DNA from: Caldifarciminota bacterium
Lineage (GTDB): Bacteria > Hydrothermota > Hydrothermia > UBA1063 > CAJXJZ01
Direction: 5' to 3'
NCBI GenBank assembly: GCA_027033555.1
Contig: JALVLE010000131.1
Span: forward strand, 1 to 13,499
Length of the DNA stretch: 13,499 nucleotides
Below are positions 6,898 to 13,250 of this stretch, in pieces. A program made the position numbers and the translations under genes. How positions within the stretch are numbered: the stretch's first letter is position 1; each line of letters opens with the position of its first letter. The notes beneath the pieces were generated by a model. It saw nothing but the letters and a program-made list of their open reading frames with translations, was not told the origin of the DNA and ran no database searches.

Positions 6898-7802
6898 CGG
6901 GAATTCTCTCTTTGCTTTTTGCATTTTATACTCAATATTCCTATGCAGCTGACCTATTAAAAATGTTCCAGTCTCCATTTGTTGCTGCGCTGGGAGGCGA
7001 TCATGTGATTTCATGCGATTCTCTTCATTCACCAATCTTCAATCCAGCACAGATACAAAGGACAAAGCAGCTTGCCATCTCCCATTACTCATTTCATGGT
7101 GGTTTTTTAAATATGGAAAATATATACATTGGTGGAGCAGCAAAAAAGAGCTACAATTTTTCTTTTTTTCTTTCTTATCTTCATTCGGTACCTATTGAGC
7201 TTACCGGGCTGGCAGACACAGCACTTGGACCTGTGGAGGACAATATATACGTGAAAAAGAAAGATAAATATACTGCTTTATACCTGAGTGCACAGCTTTC
7301 CTATATTATTAATTCTCGTTTAAAAACGGGTATCTCTACCTATTTTTTTTCAGAGCATCTCCCTGATTACCCTATAAAGGGAATTGGTATAAATACAGGG
7401 ATATATGTAAAGGAAGGAGATAATATTAGTCTTGGTGCAGGTGTCAAAAATATTCTGGGTATAAAAATAGAAAAAGACAGTAAAGATGTGCCAGCTCCTG
7501 AAATAAGTATGGGAGTCTCTGCAGCATTTGAAAGGCTTCACTATGTTTTTACGCTTATTGCAGAATACGGACATGCAAAGAGCTATGGGCTGTTTACAAA
7601 CAAAAAATTAACATTGTATGCTTCTTTCGGCTTTGCATACGACATAACCAGACATATACAGCTGCGAGCCGGTACAGGAAGAAGAGGTCTTGCCATGGGA
7701 GCCGGAGTTACACCGGGAAAATTCTTAATAGATTACGCAATTGTACCCTCTGGAGAGCTTGGATTTACCCATAAATTAAGCCTTACATACAACATTGAGT
7801 AG
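6894..7802 (+). CDS. PorV/PorQ-family outer-membrane beta-barrel protein
   Basis: A 302-residue exported protein. Residues 1-19 form a signal peptide ending in SYAA, with cleavage likely just before or after the last Ala. The mature start carries the PorV/PorQ/UPF0164-type hallmark: a small-residue run ([10 protein letters not shown]), then [15 protein letters not shown], equivalent to the usual GG..VA..D....YWNPA. Amphipathic beta-strands with aromatic girdles and Gly/Tyr-rich turns then run to the end, finishing on a strand LSLTYNIE as barrel proteins often do. PorV is the shuttle of the type IX system that carries cargo to the cell surface; related barrels are widespread in diderm candidate phyla. 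A cargo-like protein with a C-terminal sorting domain is encoded divergently next door, which fits such a role but does not prove it. The start overlaps hslV by ATGA, with an AAGG site upstream. Confidence 0.75.
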   Translation: MTGILSLLFAFYTQYSYAADLLKMFQSPFVAALGGDHVISCDSLHSPIFNPAQIQRTKQLAISHYSFHGGFLNMENIYIGGAAKKSYNFSFFLSYLHSVPIELTGLADTALGPVEDNIYVKKKDKYTALYLSAQLSYIINSRLKTGISTYFFSEHLPDYPIKGIGINTGIYVKEGDNISLGAGVKNILGIKIEKDSKDVPAPEISMGVSAAFERLHYVFTLIAEYGHAKSYGLFTNKKLTLYASFGFAYDITRHIQLRAGTGRRGLAMGAGVTPGKFLIDYAIVPSGELGFTHKLSLTYNIE

Positions 7803-8370
7803 AAAACAATTTTATCTTAGGAAAATTCTCCATCTCTCCCTTCTTATTGTGGTATTTCTCCCCATGTACATAGGTTATAAAAAAACAAGACTGGTTTTGC
7901 TTGCTTTAACAACTATTGCGCTTTTTCTGGAGTTTTTAAGAAAAAAATCTGATACTTTTAACCAATGGTTCCTATTTTTCACAGAAAACCTTATGAAAGA
8001 GAAGGAGAAAAGTGGTATATCAGGAGCTACATATATGTTGATAAGCATTACCACCGTTGCTCTCCTCTGGGACGAGGTCACATTTGGATTTGTTGTCTTT
8101 GTCTCTGTACTGGTTGATGGTATTACCCCCATAGTTGCAGGACTACTAAGAGAACCACCAGAGGGCAAAGACCTTGCCCATTTTATAACTTTTACTTCTC
8201 TGGCTTTATTAATCTCACTTATATCATTTCATCCAATTCCAATGTATATCAAAGTGATCTCAGGTCTTACAATTGGTGTCATGGAATTTGCTGATTTTTA
8301 TCCGGATGATAATGTATGGGCTCCCTTATCAGGAGCCCTCGTCATGAGACTCCTTTTCCATCTCTCCTGA
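7795..8370 (+). CDS. Membrane protein of the CTP-dependent lipid kinase family (dolichol/phytol/diacylglycerol kinase-like)
   Basis: A 191-residue integral membrane protein with about six hydrophobic segments. It resembles the SEC59/VTE5/DGK1 group, which phosphorylates polyprenols, phytol or diacylglycerol using CTP. Supporting marks are the N-terminal RKILH (9-13), a conserved Asp in a central helix (VDGITPIVAG, 107-116), a following loop with EGK (122-124) and the C-terminal E..DF..DDN.WAPL (164-177), matching the family's E....DDN..IPL. The usual KS.EG segment after the central Asp is not clearly present, so the substrate may differ or the protein may be divergent. The TTG start overlaps the barrel gene stop by eight bases and keeps the RKILH motif, while the next in-frame ATG (7864) would remove it. 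The Shine-Dalgarno is weak, consistent with coupling. The 3' end overlaps a convergent gene by 42 bp. Confidence 0.6.
   Translation: MSRKQFYLRKILHLSLLIVVFLPMYIGYKKTRLVLLALTTIALFLEFLRKKSDTFNQWFLFFTENLMKEKEKSGISGATYMLISITTVALLWDEVTFGFVVFVSVLVDGITPIVAGLLREPPEGKDLAHFITFTSLALLISLISFHPIPMYIKVISGLTIGVMEFADFYPDDNVWAPLSGALVMRLLFHLS
8318..8338. other. GC-rich hairpin in the convergent gene overlap
   Basis: GGGCTCC (8318-8324) and GGAGCCC (8332-8338) form a perfect 7-bp stem around a 7-nt loop. It lies where the lipid-kinase-like gene and the small membrane-protein gene end against each other, and the minus-strand stop codon (8331-8329) is in the loop. No T-run follows on either strand, so it is not a textbook intrinsic terminator; it might stall polymerase or protect 3' ends. 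Confidence 0.3.
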
Positions 8371-8616
8371 TTCTGCTTTGTAGAAATATTCTCTTAAGAA
8401 TTCCGCAAAAAGATATAAGATAAAAAATAACAGGAGTCCTGCGTAAATTGGTAACAATATCTGAACAAAAATATAACTAATTAACCCCCAGGTAGTGTAA
8501 AATGTTGAATGCATAAGTCCGCCTATGGCGAAAAAGATATATAAAATGAGTAAAAAGAGGATGAAAAAGGCTGAAACCCTGATGTATTTTATACCGATTC
8601 TTTTAATGTTATCCAT
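8329..8616 (-). CDS. Small membrane protein of unknown function, 95 aa
   Basis: A short basic start (MDNIKRIGIKYIR) leads into a strongly hydrophobic helix (about 15-34). A second long hydrophobic region (about 44-72) could be one or two more helices, and the protein ends in a charged tail rich in Glu/Lys. I recognise no family. Evidence that it is real: a GGAGGG ribosome-binding site six bases before the ATG, and an 8-base overlap with the stop of the HDAC-fold gene, typical of this operon. It is the last gene of the long leftward operon, and its final 14 codons lie antisense to the 3' end of the lipid-kinase-like gene. Confidence 0.6.
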   Translation of the reverse strand: MDNIKRIGIKYIRVSAFFILFLLILYIFFAIGGLMHSTFYTTWGLISYIFVQILLPIYAGLLLFFILYLFAEFLREYFYKAESGEMEKESHDEGS

Positions 8617-9619
8617 GGAATCCCTCCAGATAAGCCAATAAAGCTTCCTTTAGCACCTTAGAATTATACCCACCTTCAAGTACAGTGAGTGTCTTAAGTC
8701 CCATAGAAGCTATTATTTTCCCTATCCTTTCAAAATACTCTGTCTCTATATCAAAAGTGCCTTGAGGGTCTCCTCGGTGTATATTGCTTCCAAGAGAAAC
8801 TACCAGAGCTTTTACATTTGCTTTCAATATAAGCCTGGAAACTTTTTCCAATATCTTCATATACTTGTCTCCATCCACCCTTCCATCAAGAGGAATATTT
8901 AGATTCCATCCTTCACCTTTGCCTGCTCCTTTCTCATTTATATACCCCCAGTAATAGGGGAACTCTCTTTCAGGAGTACGGTGTATTGATATGGTAAACA
9001 CTTCTGAGGTATCATAGAATATGTCCTGCGTTCCGTTTCCGTGGAAATAATCAATATCCAGTATTGCGACCCTCCCAAGTTCAGCCAGTACATCCGCAGC
9101 CAATGCTGCATTGTTAATATATGAAAATCCACCATAAAAGTTTCTCCCTGCATGATGACCTGGTGGTCTTATAAGGGCAAAAACATGCATATTATCAGAA
9201 TTTAAAAGCTCCTGCGCTGCTTTCATTGATGTAGTACCGGCATTAAGGGCAGCCTTTATAGCCTCCTTCTTAAGTACAGTGCGGGAATCAAAACAATAAT
9301 AACCTGCATGGTAGCGAATATCCTGCGGTTTCTGTCCCTTATAAATAGGATACACAACTGCTTCTACATACTCCCCCTTTGCCAGCACTCTTTGAAGTTT
9401 TGAATAAAACATCACAAGCTCCTGAGAATGCACCTTTCCTACATTCTCAATGCCTATGGAAGCCACTTTAATAAGCTCAAATTTTCTCTGGTTATTTTCC
9501 AGATATTTAAGAATTTCATGTAATCTCTTTGGTGTCTCAAAAAATGTATTTAAGAGTGCCCCCTGCACTCTAAATGGGGGTACATAGCTTGACTCAAACG
9601 AAGAATAAAAGATTTTCAT
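8609..9619 (-). CDS. Histone deacetylase/acetylpolyamine amidohydrolase-fold protein with altered zinc site
   Basis: At 336 aa this matches the bacterial HDAC/AcuC/AphA superfamily, whose members remove acetyl groups from amines with one Zn(II). Conserved marks are RPPGHHA (151-157) with the catalytic His pair 155-156, GGFSYINNAALAA (163-175), DIDYFHGNGTQ (188-198) and EGGYN (315-319). Two zinc ligands differ from the family: in the DxDxHHGNGT motif the ligand His is Phe192, and in the usual GxD(T/A)H motif the ligand Asp is Asn279 (GSNIH). Only Asp190 of the three is kept. The codons read plainly as TTC and AAT. It may therefore be inactive, use another metal arrangement, or only bind acetylated or polyamine-like ligands. 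Its ATG overlaps the upstream COG2426 gene stop by four bases. The fold is certain; the function is unknown. Confidence 0.88.
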   Translation of the reverse strand: MKIFYSSFESSYVPPFRVQGALLNTFFETPKRLHEILKYLENNQRKFELIKVASIGIENVGKVHSQELVMFYSKLQRVLAKGEYVEAVVYPIYKGQKPQDIRYHAGYYCFDSRTVLKKEAIKAALNAGTTSMKAAQELLNSDNMHVFALIRPPGHHAGRNFYGGFSYINNAALAADVLAELGRVAILDIDYFHGNGTQDIFYDTSEVFTISIHRTPEREFPYYWGYINEKGAGKGEGWNLNIPLDGRVDGDKYMKILEKVSRLILKANVKALVVSLGSNIHRGDPQGTFDIETEYFERIGKIIASMGLKTLTVLEGGYNSKVLKEALLAYLEGFHG

Positions 9620-10158
9620 CTTCTGGCTATTATATAATCAAGCATCTTTGACATTCCTGCAAGAAATAACACACCAAAAATTATACCCTTTGCTGGTCCA
9701 AGACTTACTATTAGTGTCATTATTACACCTGCTGCTATGACTCCTGAAGAAATGGCTGGTATGGACAGATGCTTTCTTATACCAAATACCAGGGCAGCAA
9801 GTACTCCTGTCCACGCCCCAGTCCCCGGTAGGGGAATAGCAACGAAAAGAAATAACCCAAGAAGCTCAAATTTCTCAATTATCTTTCCCTTTTTTTTCGC
9901 TCTATCTATAAGCTTTTTTCCTATCTCCAGTTTTTCAAACTTTGCCATTACAATGTCAAGTGCATATAATAGAGGGACAATAATGCCCAGATTTCCGATA
10001 AGGGACAATAAAAACACCTTCCATGGAGAAAGACCAAGCACCCAGACACCATAAGGTATTGCCCCCCTCAGTTCAAGTACAGGCGCCGCAGCTATAATCA
10101 CAACCTGCAACTCCGGAGAAACACCAAGGGAACTTATCTTATCAATCAAAAACCCCAT
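9616..10158 (-). CDS. COG2426 small integral membrane protein (annotated as small multidrug export family)
   Basis: A 180-residue protein with about five hydrophobic helices and a basic cytoplasmic loop (about 75-96, rich in Lys). It carries the two signature segments of the COG2426/Sm_multidrug_ex family: APVLELRGAIP (25-35) and the re-entrant-like IPLPGTGAWTG (108-118), with the second followed by AALVFG. The family name comes from weak association with drug export; no transport activity is established from sequence, and the twin Pro/Gly-rich re-entrant motifs recall the DedA superfamily. Start ATG 10158 overlaps the ribD 3' end by 17 bases and has an AAGG site. Downstream it overlaps the HDAC-fold gene by ATGA, so the two are likely translated together. 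Confidence 0.85.
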   Translation of the reverse strand: MGFLIDKISSLGVSPELQVVIIAAAPVLELRGAIPYGVWVLGLSPWKVFLLSLIGNLGIIVPLLYALDIVMAKFEKLEIGKKLIDRAKKKGKIIEKFELLGLFLFVAIPLPGTGAWTGVLAALVFGIRKHLSIPAISSGVIAAGVIMTLIVSLGPAKGIIFGVLFLAGMSKMLDYIIARR

Positions 10159-11212
10159 TTTTAATATACCTTAACATCACATCGTCATCAATCTTTTTTT
10201 CCTCATAAAGCATAAAACCTTGATTATCAATATTCAATTCCTGCGTGAACATGGAAATGCCCCCGCCGAAAATCTTTGGAGATTTAAATATCAAAATTTC
10301 ATCCACAATGTCATTTTGCAAAAGCGTGGTCCCAAGTCTGGCACCTCCTTCCACAAGCAAAGAGAGCATTTCCCGTTTATACATTTCCTTCAAAAAACAC
10401 TTAAAATCAATATTATCTTTCCCGCAGCGCAAAACCTCTATATTGCCAGAAAGAAGAGGAATATGAGCGCTTGTGGTTGTAAGTATCCATATTTTTCCTC
10501 CAACTTTGAAAAACTCTAACTCACTGAGATCATCTGTAAATTTTGTGCCTGCCACCACACGCACAGGGTGGCGAGCCGGAAAAACAGTGCGGGGATTCAA
10601 CCTGGGATTGTCTTTGTATAGTGTTTTCCGCCCTATCATCACAGCATCCACCTCCCCCCGTAACCTGTGTACCTCCCTGCGTGATTCTTCATTGCTTATC
10701 CACCTGGAATTCCCATTCCTGTCAGCAATAAACCCATCCAGCGTAACCGCATATTTTAAAATTACATAAGGCTCCTTCTTTTTGTGGTATTTTATAAAAA
10801 ACCTGTTCAAAAATCTTGCTTCCTTCTCAAGTACGCCGGTGATAACTTCCACACCGTTTCTCCTTAACATCTCTATACCCTTGCCGCTCACCTTGGGATT
10901 CGGGTCTTCCATGGCAACAACCACCTTCTTAATACCCGCTTTAAGAATGGCGTCTGTACAGGGAGGAACCCGACCATAAAATGAATGTGGTTCAAGAGTC
11001 ACATACATCGTAGCACCTCGGGTCAGTCCTCTTGCATCTTTTATCGCTACAACCTCAGCGTGATCCTCTCCTACTCTGCGATGATAACCAATTCCTACAA
11101 CCCTTCCCCTGTTAACTATAACAGCCCCAACAGCAGGATTAGGCCAGGTAAAACCAAATCCTATTTTTGCGAGCTCAAGAGCAAGGGACATATAAAATTC
11201 ATGAGAGGCCAT
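10142..11212 (-). CDS. ribD: Bifunctional riboflavin biosynthesis protein RibD (deaminase and reductase)
   Basis: Catalyses the deamination and then the side-chain reduction of the pyrimidine intermediate after GTP cyclohydrolase II in riboflavin synthesis. The N-terminal deaminase domain (about 1-145) shows NPAVGAV (25-31) and HAE (51-53) with zinc ligand His51 and catalytic Glu53. The second zinc motif normally reads LEPCSHxGRTPPC; here it is LEPHSFYGRVPPC, so the first Cys is His76 while Cys85 is kept. The reductase domain (about 148-356) has LKYAVTLDGFIA, SRWIS, VDAVMIGRKT..DNP and LLVEGGARL. Length, 356 aa, is normal. I prefer ATG 11212, which forms a TGATG junction with the tyrS stop; a GTG three bases earlier is the alternative. 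Other rib genes are not in the window, so ribD has moved into a mixed operon. Confidence 0.95.
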   Translation of the reverse strand: MASHEFYMSLALELAKIGFGFTWPNPAVGAVIVNRGRVVGIGYHRRVGEDHAEVVAIKDARGLTRGATMYVTLEPHSFYGRVPPCTDAILKAGIKKVVVAMEDPNPKVSGKGIEMLRRNGVEVITGVLEKEARFLNRFFIKYHKKKEPYVILKYAVTLDGFIADRNGNSRWISNEESRREVHRLRGEVDAVMIGRKTLYKDNPRLNPRTVFPARHPVRVVAGTKFTDDLSELEFFKVGGKIWILTTTSAHIPLLSGNIEVLRCGKDNIDFKCFLKEMYKREMLSLLVEGGARLGTTLLQNDIVDEILIFKSPKIFGGGISMFTQELNIDNQGFMLYEEKKIDDDVMLRYIKNGVFD

Positions 11213-12396
11213 CACTTAATCTTCAAAAACTTCCTCTTACCCACCTTTATGATCTTTTCTCCATTTTTCTTCAGAATTGCATCTATGTTCGTTAACGCCT
11301 CACCGTTTATCTTCACTGCTTTTTGAGCAATCAAGCGTCTTGCTTCGCTTTTTGATGGAACAAGGCCTGACTGATAGAGAATTTCCACAATGTTCATCCC
11401 TTCTTCGGGTAACTCAAACTCCGGAATATTCTCTGGAACCTTTTTTTCTCTAAACACTCTGTTGAAATGTTCTTCTGCCCTTTTCGCATCCTCTTCAGAA
11501 TGCAAAAGCTTCACTATTTCGTATGCAAGCCTGGCTTTTGCACCCCGAGGGTCTTCCTTGATAAATTTTTCAACCTTTTCAAGAGACTCCTTGTCATAAT
11601 ACAACACCAATTTATAGTATTTGGATATCAGGGTATCCGGAATTGACATTACCTTTCCGTATATCTCCTCTGGCTTTTCAGTAAGACCTATATAGTTATC
11701 GTAGGATTTTGACATCTTTAATTTTCCATCAGTACCTTCAAGTAAAGGAACAGTGAGTATCACCTGCGGTTCTTGGCCGAAATGCTTCTGTATCTCTCTC
11801 GCAACCAGAAAATTAAACACCTGGTCAGTTCCCCCCACTTCTATATCTGCTTCTACAACGTATGAATCATATCCCTGAAAAAGGGGATACAAGAACTCGT
11901 GAATGGAAATAGGAATGTTCTCTCTGTACCTCTTAGCAAAATCGTCCCTTTCAAGCATTCGCGCAACAGTATATGTAGAGGCTATCTCAATTATATCTTT
12001 TGCAGTAAGATGAGAAAGCCATTCTGAATTGTACCTCACAATGGTCTTCTCTCTATCAAGTACTTTGAACACCTGCTCAAAGTAAGTCCGCGAATTTTCT
12101 TTAACTTCTTCTTCAGTGAGCCTGGGTCTTGTCTTTGACCTTCCGGTAGGGTCTCCAATCATGGCAGTGAAATCACCCACAATAAACACCACAGTAAAAC
12201 CTAAATCCTGTAAATCTTTCAGTTTTTTTAGACACACATAATGGCCGAGATGAAGGTCAGGCCTGGAAGGATCAGCGCCATATTTGACGATAATTTTATC
12301 CCTTTCCTTAAGTTTCTTTATAAGCTCCTCTTCAGGGATAAGATCAACAACATTTTGTTTTATAACAGGCAATACCTCTTCTATTTTCCATCTCAT
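11212..12396 (-). CDS. tyrS: Tyrosyl-tRNA synthetase
   Basis: A class Ic aminoacyl-tRNA synthetase that charges tRNA-Tyr. The Rossmann-fold catalytic domain shows KYGADPS (38-44), the HIGH-type signature HLGH (49-52), IGDPTGRS (80-87), the tyrosine/tRNA pocket QGYDSYVVEADIEVGGTDQ (174-192) and KMSKS (227-231). The C-terminus (about 330-394) is an S4 RNA-binding domain, including SGLVPSKSEARRLI and VKINGE. The form resembles the TyrZ-type, Thermus-like subgroup rather than the E. coli type. A GAGGAG ribosome-binding site precedes the ATG, inside a small 6-bp hairpin (ATTTCA/TGAAAT) that presents it in the loop. No T-box leader is visible in the 31-bp gap after the zinc-ribbon gene. ribD follows with a 1-base TGATG overlap. 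Confidence 0.97.
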   Translation of the reverse strand: MRWKIEEVLPVIKQNVVDLIPEEELIKKLKERDKIIVKYGADPSRPDLHLGHYVCLKKLKDLQDLGFTVVFIVGDFTAMIGDPTGRSKTRPRLTEEEVKENSRTYFEQVFKVLDREKTIVRYNSEWLSHLTAKDIIEIASTYTVARMLERDDFAKRYRENIPISIHEFLYPLFQGYDSYVVEADIEVGGTDQVFNFLVAREIQKHFGQEPQVILTVPLLEGTDGKLKMSKSYDNYIGLTEKPEEIYGKVMSIPDTLISKYYKLVLYYDKESLEKVEKFIKEDPRGAKARLAYEIVKLLHSEEDAKRAEEHFNRVFREKKVPENIPEFELPEEGMNIVEILYQSGLVPSKSEARRLIAQKAVKINGEALTNIDAILKKNGEKIIKVGKRKFLKIK

Positions 12397-12427
12397 TTCA
12401 AAACTCCTCTGAAATTAAGTAAGCTGG

Positions 12428-12772
12428 CTATGTCCAGTAAATAATTATGCCACAGTTAGGACAATACTCAATTTTCTTGTTTTTATCTGTTTTAGATGCT
12501 ACTTCAGTTGGAAACTGTATAAAGCAATTTGTACAAACACTGTTAACAACTGGTGCAATACCTCTTCCATATTTCTTTTTAAGTTTCTCATACCTCTTCA
12601 ATATCTGGCGAGGTATTGAAGAGGCTATCTCCTCTCTCATCTTTTTTAACTTTTCAATGCACTCCTTCTTGGTCTGAAATCCAAGACTCTTATACTCGTC
12701 AGATTCGGCATCTTTTAGCATTGCGTCTATATCGCTAAGAGCGATAAGCTTTTCTATCACCTCATCCATCAT
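12428..12772 (-). CDS. Short C4 zinc-ribbon protein related to COG1579
   Basis: A 114-residue protein with a charged helical N-terminal part (residues 1-68, Lys/Glu-rich, coiled-coil-like) and a C-terminal zinc ribbon whose four cysteines form CTNC (80-83) and CPNC (104-107). The order I..QIL.RYEKL..KYG.GIAPV..S.C..C, then EYCPNCGIIIYW, is characteristic of the COG1579/zf-RING_7 proteins, which usually have a long coiled-coil of over 100 residues ahead of the ribbon. Here that arm is much shorter, so this is a trimmed version. The family is thought to bind nucleic acid or act around translation, but its role is poorly defined. AGGAGAAG precedes the tandem ATGATG start; the first ATG overlaps the EIIA stop by four bases (ATGA). 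Confidence 0.8.
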   Translation of the reverse strand: MMDEVIEKLIALSDIDAMLKDAESDEYKSLGFQTKKECIEKLKKMREEIASSIPRQILKRYEKLKKKYGRGIAPVVNSVCTNCFIQFPTEVASKTDKNKKIEYCPNCGIIIYWT

Positions 12773-13224
12773 ACTTCTCCTGCTACTTTCTTAAGGATTT
12801 TGAAAAATTCATCCTCATCTTTTGCCTCAAGATATGCGTTATTCTCTATAAGCTTTTTCGCCATCCTTGCAACTTCACCAAGAGTTATCAAGTATTTCGT
12901 ACCCGGATCATTGGGCGGAGCCACCAGTAAAAAGAAAAGATGCACCGGCTTTCCATCAAGGGCATCAAAATCAACACCCTCTTTAGACCTCCCCACAACG
13001 AGGGAAACACTGTCAAGAACCACGCTTCTTGTGTGCGGGATAGCAATGCCATGTCCAATCCCTGTGGAACCAATTGCCTCTCTTTTTCTAAGGGCTTCAA
13101 GTACAACCTTCTTTCTTTCTTCAGAAAGATTTAGTGGCTCTATGAGCTCCTGCAGGGCTTCATCTTTAGTTTTTGCCTTCATATTGAATATTATCCTGTC
13201 TTTTCTTAGCAGTTCTTCTATCAT
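12769..13224 (-). CDS. PTS EIIA domain protein (fructose/mannitol or PtsN type)
   Basis: A 151-residue single-domain PTS_EIIA_2 protein. The signature REAIGSTGIGHGIAIPHTR spans 48-66, and His64 in PHTR is the residue normally phosphorylated by HPr. Other family features are the helix KDEALQELI (20-28), GVDFDALDGKPVHLFFLLVAP (around 83-103) and a C-terminal helix pair. No EIIB or EIIC domain is attached and none is nearby, so it resembles regulatory EIIA proteins such as PtsN more than a sugar-uptake enzyme. AAGGAGG lies nine bases before the ATG, 26 bp after an ABC sugar permease gene. That position suggests a regulatory link between a phosphorelay and sugar import, which is inference. Downstream, the stop overlaps the zinc-ribbon gene. 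Confidence 0.92.
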   Translation of the reverse strand: MIEELLRKDRIIFNMKAKTKDEALQELIEPLNLSEERKKVVLEALRKREAIGSTGIGHGIAIPHTRSVVLDSVSLVVGRSKEGVDFDALDGKPVHLFFLLVAPPNDPGTKYLITLGEVARMAKKLIENNAYLEAKDEDEFFKILKKVAGEV

Positions 13225-13250
13225 TACTTAAATCCTCCTTTTGTTTCTTT

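Noticed and set aside
8386..8399. Small AT-rich palindrome (TCTTAAGA) as a binding site or terminator
   Set aside because: An eight-base palindrome inside a coding region is common by chance and has no supporting context.
10985..11326. 113-codon open frame on the plus strand across the ribD/tyrS junction
   Set aside because: Antisense to two well-supported enzymes, no ribosome-binding site and no domain.
12397..12427. T-box or other riboswitch leader for tyrS
   Set aside because: The gap is only 31 bases and contains just a ribosome-binding site and a six-pair hairpin; no T-box or specifier structure can fit.
12800..13231. 143-codon open frame on the plus strand
   Set aside because: It is antisense to the EIIA gene, which has clear family motifs, and its translation is Ser/Phe-rich with no recognisable domain or ribosome-binding site.
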